Translations under genes and position numbers: made by a program
In this document: positions 55,360 through 64,000 of the stretch, one piece after another
How the letters are laid out: every line of letters starts with the position of its first letter
Position numbering within the stretch: position 1 is the first letter of the stretch
Notes under the pieces: generated by a model
The model's database searches: none
The model's input: only the letters and a program-made list of their open reading frames with translations
Told to the model about the DNA's origin: nothing
Assembly: GCF_002798405.1 (NCBI RefSeq)
Contig: NZ_PGGV01000017.1
Location: 1-64,000 of the forward strand
DNA: 64,000 nt
Direction of reading: 5' to 3'
DNA from: Glycomyces xiaoerkulensis
Lineage (GTDB): Bacteria; Actinomycetota; Actinomycetes; Mycobacteriales; Micromonosporaceae

Positions 55360-56179
55360 GTCCGAGGCCGTCGGCCAGGGACGCGACGGCGTCGATGACT
55401 CGGGGGCCGTGGACCAGCGCGGGGTCGTTGTGGCCGGGGCCGTCGATCGCGACCTCGGTGACCGGGGCACCGGTGTCCTCGGCGGCTTCGGCCACGCGGC
55501 GGCTGAGGTCAGCGGGGATGATCTCGTCGGCGTCGCTGTAGACGACCGTCACCGGGGCGGCGTTGGATTCGAGGTGCTCGGTGACCGGGTACCGGTCGCG
55601 GAGCAGGACGCCGACCGGCAGCAGCGGGTAGTGCTCGGCTCCGGCGTCGGCCAGGCCGGTGAACGGCGAGCGCAGCACCAGGCCGGCCGGGTCGGTCTCG
55701 GTGGCCAGTCCGGTGACGACCCCGGCGCCGAGGCTCTCGCCGAACAGCAGGATCCGGTCGGCCGGGAAGTCCTCCCGCAGCCGGTCCCAGGCGGCGCGGG
55801 CGTCGTCGTAGAGGCCGGTCTCGCTGGGGGAGCCGGGGTTGCCGCCGTAGCCCCGGTACTCCAGCAGCAGCGCGGTGAAGCCCTCGTCGGCGAGCGCGGC
55901 GCCCAGGTCGAAGCGCGAGGCGCGGTTCCCGGCGTTGCCGGGCGCGACCAGGACGGCGGCCCTGCGGTCGGTGTCGGCCGGGGGCGCGAGGGTCCAGGCG
56001 GTGAGGTCGAGGCCGTCGGCGGTGCGGAGGGTGACCTCGGCGGCGCCGTCCGGGGCGGCCGGGTCGGTGTGGTCGGGGTGGTAGATCAGGGCGCGCTGGC
56101 CGAGCCAGAGGGCGAGCAGCAGCACCGCCGCGATGAGGACGACGACGGTGGCGACGCGCAGTATCCCGGCCCAAGGCAT
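55340..56179 (-). CDS. Membrane-anchored alpha/beta hydrolase (Bem46/ABHD13-like)
   Basis: 279 residues: an N-terminal transmembrane helix (about 5-27) and an alpha/beta hydrolase domain with GESLGAG nucleophile elbow, Asp in VYSDADEIIP and His in GPGHNDPALV. The catalytic domain probably lies outside the cell. ATG at 56179 has CATAAT ending 6 bases upstream (56186-56191), indicating a leaderless transcript. Substrate unknown. Confidence 0.87.
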   Translation of the reverse strand: MPWAGILRVATVVVLIAAVLLLALWLGQRALIYHPDHTDPAAPDGAAEVTLRTADGLDLTAWTLAPPADTDRRAAVLVAPGNAGNRASRFDLGAALADEGFTALLLEYRGYGGNPGSPSETGLYDDARAAWDRLREDFPADRILLFGESLGAGVVTGLATETDPAGLVLRSPFTGLADAGAEHYPLLPVGVLLRDRYPVTEHLESNAAPVTVVYSDADEIIPADLSRRVAEAAEDTGAPVTEVAIDGPGHNDPALVHGPRVIDAVASLADGLGLTAGPR

Positions 56180-56185
56180 GTCCGC

Positions 56186-56191
56186 ATTATG
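56186..56191 (-). promoter_or_regulatory. -10 hexamer of leaderless hydrolase promoter
   Basis: CATAAT on the minus strand, 6 bases before the ATG at 56179. Confidence 0.45.
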
Positions 56192-56198
56192 CGCGCGG

Positions 56199-57242
56199 TC
56201 AGAAAAGGTACATCCACTCGGTGGCTTCGGGGAGGTTCCGCAACCTGTAGCGGTCGCCGGTCTCGTGCTCGATGATTTCGGAGACGGGTGTGAAATCGGC
56301 GATGAGAACATCGGTTTCCACGGGCACCTCGAAGACGACGGTGACGTCGAGGCCGCGTTCTTCGCCGCGATTCTCGGTTTCGCTCCAATCGACCGGGTCC
56401 AGGTATCGGTCGCCGTCCCAGACCTTTATCGCGCGTTCGGTATCGAGCTCCCAGGTGACCTCGTCGAAGGTGTGGTCGCCCCCGCACCACCAGAAGTCGA
56501 CGGTGAGCCAGGCGCTTCCGGCGGGCGCCCAGCCGCGCTCCCGGTCCCACAGTGCTCGGGTGACGTACGACCAGTCCGACCAGCAGCCGATCTCCCAGTA
56601 GCGGCCGCCCTTCCAGAGCTTGACGTCTTCATACTTCCAGCCGTCGTCCTTCCGCTTTTTGAGGCTGACGCCGTTGTAGTAGGCGGCGACCGGGTCGACT
56701 CGGTCGCCGGTGCGGAAGTCGAGGCCCTGGGTTCGGCCCTCGTCCTCGACCCACAGCACCGCGTCCTCGCCGGAGGGGACGCTGACGGCGATGTAGTTGC
56801 CGGGCACCGGCATGTGATCGAGGTCGATCCGCTCGCCCCCGGCTTCGACCCAGTGGTCCTCCGCCCCCGACGTCGCGGTCTGGTCCTCCGGCTCGAAATA
56901 CGGTGCTGGGGCGATTCGGTTGATCAGCAGTTCGGCGCCGTCGATGAGCTGCGGGAGGCCGGCCAGCTCCTCGGCTTCCGCGGCCACTTGCTCGGGGACC
57001 TCGGTGGCGGCGAAGTGGCACGAGAAGGAGACCGCGAAGTGCGGCCCCCTCAGGTCGGCGTCGTCTTCGTAGAGGCTCGACGAGTCGTCCCGGCCGCATT
57101 CGGATTCCGGTGCGGGGCTTTCGAACAGCTCGTAGAGGCCGGTGGTCTCCAGCGGTTCGATCGCGGCGCATGCGGAGGTGCTCAGCGCCAGCACGGCCAG
57201 TGGGGCGAGAGAGCGGGCTATGGAGGCATGTGGTGCGGGCAC
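56199..57242 (-). CDS. Secreted protein of unknown family, paralogue A
   Basis: 347 residues with an N-terminal signal sequence ending LALSTSAC, a marginal lipobox. Shared with the upstream paralogue: TTGLYELF, GPHFAVSFSCHFA, PEQVAAEAEELAGLPQLIDGAELL, AVLWVEDEGRTQGLDFRTG, AYYNG, and a Trp/Cys-rich section (CWSDWSYVTRALWDRERGW). Likely a surface beta-rich domain. GTG at 57242 with TAGGAT 6 bases upstream. Function unknown; I recognise no family. Confidence 0.78.
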   Translation of the reverse strand: MPAPHASIARSLAPLAVLALSTSACAAIEPLETTGLYELFESPAPESECGRDDSSSLYEDDADLRGPHFAVSFSCHFAATEVPEQVAAEAEELAGLPQLIDGAELLINRIAPAPYFEPEDQTATSGAEDHWVEAGGERIDLDHMPVPGNYIAVSVPSGEDAVLWVEDEGRTQGLDFRTGDRVDPVAAYYNGVSLKKRKDDGWKYEDVKLWKGGRYWEIGCWSDWSYVTRALWDRERGWAPAGSAWLTVDFWWCGGDHTFDEVTWELDTERAIKVWDGDRYLDPVDWSETENRGEERGLDVTVVFEVPVETDVLIADFTPVSEIIEHETGDRYRLRNLPEATEWMYLF

Positions 57243-57248
57243 GCGCTG

Positions 57249-57254
57249 ATCCTA
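57249..57254 (-). promoter_or_regulatory. -10 hexamer of leaderless promoter, paralogue A
   Basis: TAGGAT, 6 bases before the GTG. The surrounding TTTAGGATC is similar in paralogue B. Confidence 0.5.
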
Positions 57255-57305
57255 AATGACCTTTATTCGTAGTCTTCCGGTGGACGTTGACGGCCGCGAG
57301 GCGCG

Positions 57306-58328
57306 TCAGAAGCTCATGGTCCATTCGGTGCTCTCGGGGCCGTCGGCGAAGGCGTAGTCTTCGCCGCCGTTGAGGGTCTCGAGATTGCCGACCGGGGTGA
57401 ACTCCACGGTCAGTTCTTCGGCGTCCGCGGGCGCCTCGAACACGGCGGTGACCAGGATCCGGTCGTTCTCGATGCTGCTTTCCTCCCAGGAGATCGGCGC
57501 GACCGGGTCGTCACCGCCTTGGAGGCTGAGGGCGGCCTCCTGGTCGAGCCGCCAGTCGACGACGCCTTCGTAGGCATCGCACCAGTTGAATTCGATCTCC
57601 AGGTAGACGGTGCCGTCGGAGGGCCATCCGCGCTCTTCGCTCCAGACGCTCCTGGTGGCCTGGCCCCAGCCGCTGGAGCAGGTCAGTTCGTAGGATTTGC
57701 GGTTGTTGAGGATCTGGACCTCTTCGTAGGCGTAACCGTCGAGGTCGACCGCGTCGCGGGAGAGGCCGTTGTAGTAGGCGGTGACCGGTTCGACCTGTGC
57801 TCCGGTACGGAAGTCGAGTCCCTGGCTGCGGCCTTCGTCCTCCACCCAGAGCACCGCGTCGGTCCCGGTCGGGACGGTGACGGCGACGTAGCCGCCGGCG
57901 AGCGGCAGGGCATCGAGGTCGAACCGCTCCTCGCCGGCCTCGATCCAGGCGGTCACCTCGCCGTCTTCGGCGACCGGCTCGTACGTGGGCGCCAGGGCGA
58001 TCTGGTTGACTAGCAGTTCGGCGCCGTCGATGACCTGCGGGAGGTCGGCCAACTCCTCGACTGCCGCGGCCACTTGCTCGGGGGCTTCGGTTCCGGCGTA
58101 GTGGCACAGGAATGAGACCGCGAAGTGCGGGCCGACCAGGTCGGCGCCGTCCTCTTGGAGTCGGGCCTCGTCGCCGCGGTCGCACCAGGCCGAACCGCCG
58201 GTTCCGGTGAAGAGTTCGTAGGTTCCGGTGGTCTCGGTCGGTGCGATGTCGCCGCAGCCGGCGGCGGCCAGTGCCGCGGCCGCAAGCGGGGCCAGGGTTC
58301 TGGGGATGGTCTGTCGTGATCGGGGCAC
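57306..58328 (-). CDS. Secreted lipoprotein of unknown family, paralogue B
   Basis: 340 residues; the signal sequence ends ALAAAGCGD, a good lipobox with Cys25. Colinear with paralogue A throughout: TTGTYELF, GPHFAVSFLCHYA, LADLPQVIDGAELL, AVLWVEDEGRSQGLDFRTG, AYYNG, CSSGWGQATRSVWSEERGW. Each copy has its own leaderless promoter (TAGGGT here), so they are separate transcripts. Function unknown. Confidence 0.8.
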   Translation of the reverse strand: MPRSRQTIPRTLAPLAAAALAAAGCGDIAPTETTGTYELFTGTGGSAWCDRGDEARLQEDGADLVGPHFAVSFLCHYAGTEAPEQVAAAVEELADLPQVIDGAELLVNQIALAPTYEPVAEDGEVTAWIEAGEERFDLDALPLAGGYVAVTVPTGTDAVLWVEDEGRSQGLDFRTGAQVEPVTAYYNGLSRDAVDLDGYAYEEVQILNNRKSYELTCSSGWGQATRSVWSEERGWPSDGTVYLEIEFNWCDAYEGVVDWRLDQEAALSLQGGDDPVAPISWEESSIENDRILVTAVFEAPADAEELTVEFTPVGNLETLNGGEDYAFADGPESTEWTMSF

Positions 58329-58334
58329 GCGGAG

Positions 58335-58340
58335 ACCCTA
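58335..58340 (-). promoter_or_regulatory. -10 hexamer of leaderless promoter, paralogue B
   Basis: TAGGGT, 6 bases before the GTG at 58328. Confidence 0.45.
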
Positions 58341-58374
58341 AAGGACTACGCTGGGTGGTCTTGTCATAGACGAT

Positions 58375-58995
58375 TCAGCCGATTCCGTGCCGGACCGCCC
58401 ACAGCGCCGCCTGCGTCCGGTCGGCGGCGTCGATGCGCCGCAGCAGGTTCGTCACGTGGGTCTTGACCGTCTTCTCCGAGACGCCCAGGGCCCGGGAGAT
58501 CTGGCGGTTGGTCTGGCCGCGCGCGATCAGGCCCAGCACCTGGCGTTCGCGCGGGGTCAGCGTCGGCTCGGGCGGCGCGCTGGATCCGGTCATCAGGCCG
58601 CGCATCGCCGAGGGCGACAGCAGGGTCTGTCCGGCGTGGATGGTCCGGACGGCGGCGGCCAGCGCGTCGGGGTCGATGTCCTTGTACACGAATCCGGCGG
58701 CGCCGGCTTCGATGGCGGCCGGGACGCGTTCGCCGTCGGTGGCCGAGGTGAGGACCAGCACCCGCACGGGGTCGTCGGCGAGTCGTTCGAGGACGCCTTG
58801 GCCGTCGAGGCCGGGCATTTTGAGGTCGAGCAGGACCACGTCGGGGGCGGTCTCGGCGATCCGGGCCAGTGCCTGCTCGCCGTCGTCGGCTTCGCCGACG
58901 ACTTCGAGGTCGGGTTCCAAATCGAGGTAGGCGCGGAGTCCTTGGCGGACGACGGGGTGGTCGTCGACCAGCAGCAGCCGAATGGGTTCAGTCAC
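58375..58995 (-). CDS. NarL/LuxR-type response regulator
   Basis: 206 residues. Receiver domain with Asp10-Asp11, phospho-acceptor Asp57 (VVLLDLKMPG) and the conserved Lys (FVYKDIDPDA); C-terminal LuxR helix-turn-helix (LTPRERQVLGLIARGQTNRQISRALGVSEKTVKTHV). Overlaps the kinase gene by 8 bases and surely acts with it. Confidence 0.94.
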   Translation of the reverse strand: MTEPIRLLLVDDHPVVRQGLRAYLDLEPDLEVVGEADDGEQALARIAETAPDVVLLDLKMPGLDGQGVLERLADDPVRVLVLTSATDGERVPAAIEAGAAGFVYKDIDPDALAAAVRTIHAGQTLLSPSAMRGLMTGSSAPPEPTLTPRERQVLGLIARGQTNRQISRALGVSEKTVKTHVTNLLRRIDAADRTQAALWAVRHGIG

Positions 58996-60103
58996 GGGGC
59001 AGCTCCAGGGTGACGACGGTGCCTTCGCCGGGGGCGGTGGCGACCTCGAGGTGGCCGCCGAGGGCCTTGGCGCGTTCGCGCATCGACAGCAGGCCGAGCC
59101 CGCGGGTGGCGGCCTCGTCGGCGTCGAAGCCTTTGCCGTCGTCGGCGACGGTGATCCGTTCGGCGGTGATGTCGAGTTCGACTCGCCGGGCGGCGGCGTG
59201 CCGGATGGCGTTGCCGAGGGCCTCTTGGACCAGCCGCAGCACTTCGACCTCGGCTTCTCGGGAGAGGTCGATCGGGCCGTCGGCGGTGAAGCGCACGTCG
59301 GCTTCGTGGAGGCGGTCGAGGAGGGTGAGGTGGCGGCGGAGGGTCTCGACCAGGCCGTGGGTGTCGAGGTCGGCCGGTCGCAGTTCGACGATGACGGCCC
59401 GCAGTTCGGCGATGGCGTCGGCGGTGAGCGAGTCGACCTGTTCGAGGCGGTGTGCGGCGGCGGCCGGGTCGGTGTCGACCAGTTTGGCGGCGGCGCGGGT
59501 GGACAGGCGCAGGGAGAACAGGCGCTGCATGACCGCGTCGTGGAGTTCGCGGGCGAGGCGGTTGCGTTCTTCGACGACGGTCAGTTCGCGGCTGCGTTCG
59601 TACAGGCGGGCGTTGGTGAGCGCGATGGCCGCGTGGGAGGCGAGCAGTTCGATCAGTTCGGTGTCGGTGTCGGTGAAGTCGGGTCCGCCGAGGTCGTTGG
59701 TGAGCACCACGATGCCCAGGGTGCGGTCGTGGTCGCGGATGGGGACGCCCAGGAGTGCCGCCATGGCGGGGTGGGCTTTGGGCCACCACCGGTAGCGGGG
59801 GTCGCGGCGCAGGTCGGGCAGGCGGATCGGTTCGGATTCGGCCAGGATGGCGGCGAGCATGCCGTGCTGGCGCGGCAGCGGCCCGATTTCGAGGCGCTGC
59901 TGCTCGCTGATGCCGTCGGTGATGAATTCGGCGAAGCCGCCGGATTCGTCGGGGATGCCGATCGCGGCGTAGTCGGCGCCGACCAGGCGGCGGGCCGAGG
60001 ACACGATCACCTCCAGCACCTGGGCGACCGACAGGTGCCGGGTGATGGCGCCGACGGCGGCCGAGACCTCGTGCAGCAGCGAGGTGGAGTCCGAAGCGGT
60101 CAC
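58988..60103 (-). CDS. Soluble GAF-domain histidine kinase (NarX/DevS-like class)
   Basis: 371 residues with no transmembrane helix. GAF sensor domain (about 25-170), HisKA_3 phospho-acceptor His188 (NRLARELHDAVMQRLFS), and an HATPase_c domain (about 275-370, EALGNAIRHAAARR, DDGKGFD). It senses a cytoplasmic signal, perhaps redox or a small ligand, and phosphorylates the adjacent regulator. GTG at 60103 with TAGGTT 6 bases upstream and no ribosome site. Confidence 0.93.
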   Translation of the reverse strand: MTASDSTSLLHEVSAAVGAITRHLSVAQVLEVIVSSARRLVGADYAAIGIPDESGGFAEFITDGISEQQRLEIGPLPRQHGMLAAILAESEPIRLPDLRRDPRYRWWPKAHPAMAALLGVPIRDHDRTLGIVVLTNDLGGPDFTDTDTELIELLASHAAIALTNARLYERSRELTVVEERNRLARELHDAVMQRLFSLRLSTRAAAKLVDTDPAAAAHRLEQVDSLTADAIAELRAVIVELRPADLDTHGLVETLRRHLTLLDRLHEADVRFTADGPIDLSREAEVEVLRLVQEALGNAIRHAAARRVELDITAERITVADDGKGFDADEAATRGLGLLSMRERAKALGGHLEVATAPGEGTVVTLELPRD

Positions 60104-60109
60104 TCTTCC

Positions 60110-60115
60110 AACCTA
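60110..60115 (-). promoter_or_regulatory. -10 hexamer of leaderless kinase-regulator operon promoter
   Basis: TAGGTT on the minus strand, 6 bases before the GTG at 60103. Confidence 0.5.
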
Positions 60116-60212
60116 GTCGAGTCGGGCGCCTGCGCACTCGTCCGCTGGTCTTAGGACCTGCGGAGCAGGACCGGGGCGACCTCGGCCGGATGTGGTCGGC
60201 GCCGACCGGCCA

Positions 60213-60218
60213 TAGCGT
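60213..60218 (+). promoter_or_regulatory. -10 hexamer of leaderless SDR-queA-like promoter
   Basis: TAGCGT ends 7 bases before the ATG at 60226. A weaker match. Confidence 0.35.
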
Positions 60219-60225
60219 CGAGGCC

Positions 60226-60932
<707 letters not shown>

Positions 60933-60936
<4 letters not shown>

Positions 60937-61949
60937 GCACCGTGCTGCAGGCTCCGTTCTCCTTCGCGCTCGACGCGGCATTGGAGGCCGACCGGCCGCC
61001 CGAGGCGCGGGGCTGGGCCGCCTCCCGGTCGGACGTGCGGCTGCTGACCACCGACAAGGCCGCCGGCACCATCGGCCACCACCGCTTCACCGACCTGACC
61101 GAGCTGGTGGGGCCCGGCGACCTGCTGGTGGTGAACAACTCCGCGACGATGCCGGCGTCGGTGCCGACCGAGGACGGCCTGCGGCTGCACTTCTCCTCGG
61201 TCAGGCCCGACGGCTCGTGGCTGGTGGAGCTGCGCAGCGGCTCCGGCCCGTACCTCGGGGACGTACCCGGCCGCGCCGTCGACCTGCCGGGGGGCGTGCG
61301 GCTGGAGCTGACCGAGCGGTTCGGCAAGCGCCTGTGGGTGACCCGGCCGCCCGTGGCGTCGGTCCCGGACTACCTGGCCCGGTACGGCAAGCCGATCCGG
61401 TACTCCTATGTCGACCGCGACTGGCCGATCGAGACCTACCAGACGGTGTTCGGCACCGTCCCCGGCTCGGCCGAGATGCCGAGCGCGGCCCGGCCGTTCA
61501 CCGCGCAACTGGTGACGAGGCTGATCTCGGCCGGGGTCGGGATCGCCCCGGTCACGCTGCACACGGGCGTCGCCTCGCTGGAGAGCGACGAGGACCCCTA
61601 CCCGGAGTGGTTCGAGGTCGGCGAGTTCACCGCCCGTGCGGTGAACAGCGCCGCCGCCTCCGGGCGCCGGGTGATCGCGGTCGGCACCACCGTCGTCCGG
61701 GCCCTGGAGAGCGCGGTGTCCGGCGGCGCGGTCGCGGCGGCCTCGGGCCACACCGACCGGGTCGTGTCTCCGGCCGACCCGCCGGCGGTCGTCGACGGGC
61801 TGCTGACCGGCTTCCACGAGCCGCGGTCGACGCACCTGTCGATGCTGCAGGCACTGTGCGACACCGAGCTGCTGCACCGGTCCTACGAGGCCGCGATCGA
61901 GGGCCGGTACCGGTGGCACGAGTTCGGCGACGTGCACCTGATCGCCTGA
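60933..61949 (+). CDS. QueA-family S-adenosylmethionine:tRNA ribosyltransferase-isomerase homologue
   Basis: 338 residues. QueA features: DLLVVNNSATMPAS (the DLLVxNxTRVxPA region), RYGKPIRYSYV for the Y-I-R-segment, PFTAQLVTRLISAGVGIAPVTLHTGVASL, and VIAVGTTVVRALES. QueA makes epoxyqueuosine on tRNA. It is shorter and diverged from E. coli QueA, no other queuosine gene (tgt, queC-F, queG) is in the window, and its partner is an SDR; many actinobacteria have this pair. Its substrate may therefore not be preQ1-tRNA. Confidence 0.85.
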
Positions 61950-61950
61950 G

Positions 61951-62787
61951 TCAGTCGACGTAGATGTCGGGTTGGAGGTCGGTCTGTCCGGGTACGACGG
62001 CGTACCCGGACAGGTCGGTGACGCCTTCGTCGGCGAGGACGTCCTCGACCAGGCGGGCCCGGCCGGTGCAGGCGGCCGGGTCCTTGGCCAGGACCGCCAG
62101 CGCGGCGTCGGCGACGATCTCGGGTTTGCGGCTGCGTTCGACCATGGCGCGTCCGCCGAGGGCGAATTCGACTGCGGCGGTGGCGATGGTGGTGGCCGGC
62201 CAGAGGCAGTTGGCGGCGACGCCGGGCTCGGTGCCCGCGGCGCCGAGGGTCATGACGGTCATGCCGTATTTGGAGGCGGTGTAGGGGCCGGCGTCGAACC
62301 ACTTGGGGTCGGTGTTGAGCGGCGGGGCGATGGTGAGCAGGTGGGCGTGGTCGGAGTCGCGCAGGTGCGGGAGGGCCGCCGAGGTGGTGGCGAAGGTGCC
62401 GCGCATGTTGACCTGGGTGATGAGGTCGTAGCGTTTGAGGCTCATTTCGCCGACGGGGGTGAGGTCGAGCGCCGAGGCGTTGTTGACGCAGGCGTCGAGC
62501 CGACCGAACTGGGCGGCGGCGCGGTCGACCGCTTCGGTGACGGCCTCGGCGTCGCGCAGGTCGCCGACGATGGGGAGGGCGCTGCCGCCGGCGTCTTCGA
62601 TCTCGGAGGCGGTGTCGTAGACGGTGCCGGGGAGTTTCGCGTGCGGCTGTCCGGTTTTGGCGAAGAGGGCGACCTTGGCGCCGGCCGCGCCGAGTGCGAC
62701 GGCGATGGCTTTGCCGATGCCGCGGCTGGCGCCGGTGACGAAGGCGGCGCGCCCGGCCATGGGGTGGTCGTTGACGAGTGGCTCCAT
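61951..62787 (-). CDS. Short-chain dehydrogenase, HSDL2-like
   Basis: 278 residues. TGASRGIGKAIAVALGAAGAKVALFAKT, NNASALDL and Y-x3-K in PYTASKYGMTVMTLG. The region around LTIAPPLNTDPKWF and the C-terminal VEDVLADEGVTDLSGYAV are as in the N-terminal domain of HSDL2-type proteins, linked to fatty acid or steroid metabolism. Stop is 1 base from the convergent queA-like stop. A TetR-like dyad lies upstream. Confidence 0.88.
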   Translation of the reverse strand: MEPLVNDHPMAGRAAFVTGASRGIGKAIAVALGAAGAKVALFAKTGQPHAKLPGTVYDTASEIEDAGGSALPIVGDLRDAEAVTEAVDRAAAQFGRLDACVNNASALDLTPVGEMSLKRYDLITQVNMRGTFATTSAALPHLRDSDHAHLLTIAPPLNTDPKWFDAGPYTASKYGMTVMTLGAAGTEPGVAANCLWPATTIATAAVEFALGGRAMVERSRKPEIVADAALAVLAKDPAACTGRARLVEDVLADEGVTDLSGYAVVPGQTDLQPDIYVD

Positions 62788-62814
62788 TGCTCTGCCTCCA
62801 GGTAGTCGATTCCC

Positions 62815-62833
62815 ACCGATACTACTAGTCGGT
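62815..62833 (-). promoter_or_regulatory. Candidate operator upstream of HSDL2-like SDR
   Basis: ACCGA-N9-TCGGT inverted repeat; CTAGTCGGTAA resembles half of dyads bound by TetR-type lipid regulators. No TetR gene is nearby in the window. Confidence 0.3.
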
Positions 62834-62984
62834 AACTTAAGGGGGGCGGCGGCTCGCTGAACGCCCGCTGTGAACCGGTCCAGAAGTGCCCTGGAAACCC
62901 CCGCCTACCCTCCCCGGGGCGCCGAGGCTGCAATAAGCTGGCCGTGCAACCGATCGCAGGCCCGACCGGGGAAAGGAGCGGCGG

Positions 62985-63746
62985 ATGAACTCGACCAGCG
63001 GACCGGCCGGAGCCACGCCTCCCGAGGTCCCGCTCCGGCCCGACGGATCCCCCGCGCGGCTCCTGGTCGTCGACGACGAGGAGAGCCTGGCGGACCTGCT
63101 GGTCGAAGCCCTGTCGTTCCAAGGCTACGAGGTCGCCGCCGAGCACTCGGGCAGCGGCGCGCTGGAGGCGGTCGACCACTCCCGACCCGATCTGGTCATC
63201 CTCGATGTCAACATGCCCGGCGTCGACGGCTTCTCCGTCGCGGACCGGCTCCGCTCGGCCGGGGACCGGACCCCGATCATCTTCCTCACCGCCCGCACCG
63301 CCCCCGACGACCTGCGTGAAGGCTTCGGCACCGGCGGCGACGACTACCTGACCAAGCCCTTCCGGCTCGAAGAACTGTCGCTGCGGGTCTCGGCGGTCCT
63401 GCGCCGCACGCTCGGCCGCGACGCCGAGCAAGCCCGCCCCGACGACACCGTCGACGTGGGCGACCTGCGCCTCGACCTCGCCGCCCACCAGGTGACCCGC
63501 GCCGGGCAGACGGTCGACCTGTCCCCCACCGAGTTCCGGCTGCTGCGCTACCTGGCCGCCAACGCCGGGCGCGTGGCCTCCAAGCAGGAACTGCTCAAGC
63601 AGGTCTGGGGCTACGACTTCGACACCGACTCGAGCCTGGCCGAGACCTACGTGTTCTACCTGCGCCGCAAGCTCGACAAGCTCGGCCCCCGGCTCATCCA
63701 CACCGTCCGGGGCGTCGGCTACATGCTGCGCGAACCGCAGGAGTAA
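62985..63746 (+). CDS. OmpR/PhoB-type response regulator
   Basis: 253 residues. Receiver domain with VVDDEE, Asp74 (VILDVNMPG) and DDYLTKPF, then a winged-helix DNA-binding domain (VDLSPTEFRLLRYLAANAGRVASKQELLKQVWGYDF ... YLRRKLDKLGPRLIHTVRGVGYML). A non-conserved 20-residue N-terminal extension precedes the receiver. GGAG-type ribosome site. Followed by its kinase gene after 5 bases. Confidence 0.94.
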   Translation: MNSTSGPAGATPPEVPLRPDGSPARLLVVDDEESLADLLVEALSFQGYEVAAEHSGSGALEAVDHSRPDLVILDVNMPGVDGFSVADRLRSAGDRTPIIFLTARTAPDDLREGFGTGGDDYLTKPFRLEELSLRVSAVLRRTLGRDAEQARPDDTVDVGDLRLDLAAHQVTRAGQTVDLSPTEFRLLRYLAANAGRVASKQELLKQVWGYDFDTDSSLAETYVFYLRRKLDKLGPRLIHTVRGVGYMLREPQE

Positions 63747-63751
63747 GGCCG

Positions 63752-64000
63752 TGGCGATCCGCACCAAGATCGCGCTGGCGATGGCGGTCCTGCTGCCGGT
63801 CGCGGTGGCCGTGATCGGGTTCGTGACCGTCCAGGTCGTCTCCGACAAGCTCACCGGGCAGGTCGAGGACGAGCTGGTGCAGGTCACCAACGCCGACAAC
63901 CTGCAACGCTGGCTGACCGAGGTCCAGGTCGGCGAACTCGGTGGGCGGCCCCTCCCGCCCGGCCCGTCCTCGGAGTACGCGTTCATGCTGTACGACGACG
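63752..64000 (+). CDS. Membrane sensor histidine kinase, N-terminal part
   Basis: Cut by the window end; 83 codons visible. A basic start (VAIRTKIALAMAVLLPVAVAVIGFVTVQVV) forms the first transmembrane helix, followed by an extracellular segment. This is typical of kinases paired with OmpR-type regulators such as TcrY or MprB. GTG start; GGAG overlaps the regulator stop. Catalytic domains lie outside the window. Confidence 0.8.

Overview
The window looks like chromosome from a high-GC actinobacterium. GTG and TTG starts are common, and it carries phosphatidylinositol mannoside synthesis genes (pgsA, patA, pimA), a bifunctional Rel, and the order ruvC-ruvA-ruvB-yajC-secD-secF. Gene order resembles Micromonosporales, Glycomycetales and Streptomyces chromosomes, but I cannot place it to genus. 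I see no rRNA, tRNA or CRISPR.

Layout. 1-950: left part of an IS607-family element (serine recombinase plus the start of TnpB, cut by the window edge). 990-6108: accessory metabolism and envelope genes (GH43 glycosidase, sulfotransferase, acyltransferase-SGNH protein). 6326-14793: tesB, pyk, gltD and gltB, all on the minus strand. 15178-17047: two membrane-anchored Pro-rich/LppU-like proteins. 17072-21490: a 2.2-kb module (ECF41-type sigma factor plus FAD oxidoreductase) present twice in tandem. 21499-27726: hisS, gloB-like hydrolase, a small membrane protein, cyclophilin, rel, and a 63-residue charged protein. 27809-33704: secF, secD, yajC, ruvB, ruvA and ruvC. 33905-36613: accessory genes, including a VapBC-like pair whose toxin is frameshifted. 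36738-41050: yebC and pdxT, then pdxS, with small membrane proteins and a subtilisin-inhibitor-like protein between. 41159-45602: LemA-like protein, SPW protein, and the PIM operon. 45685-49205: K+/H+-type antiporter and thrS. 49329-50564: a MerR regulator coupled to a 15-residue cysteine-rich peptide, then pyroglutamyl peptidase. 50561-58328: reductases, gmd, two alpha/beta hydrolases, and two tandem paralogous secreted proteins of unknown family. 58375-64000: two two-component systems, SDR proteins and a QueA homologue.

The core genes form short co-oriented runs with 1-8 base overlaps (gltB/gltD, ruvC/ruvA, pdxT/yebC, patA/pimA, kinase/regulator, SDR/queA-like). At least fourteen genes have a -10-like hexamer (mostly TAGGAT, TAGGCT or TAGGTT) ending 6-7 bases before the start codon, the arrangement expected for leaderless mRNA.

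The most notable item is the MerR/micro-ORF unit at 49329-49845. A MerR-type promoter drives a regulator whose stop codon overlaps the start of a peptide with three Cys-Cys pairs, preceded by a perfect Shine-Dalgarno sequence. It may be a minimal metal-buffering device.
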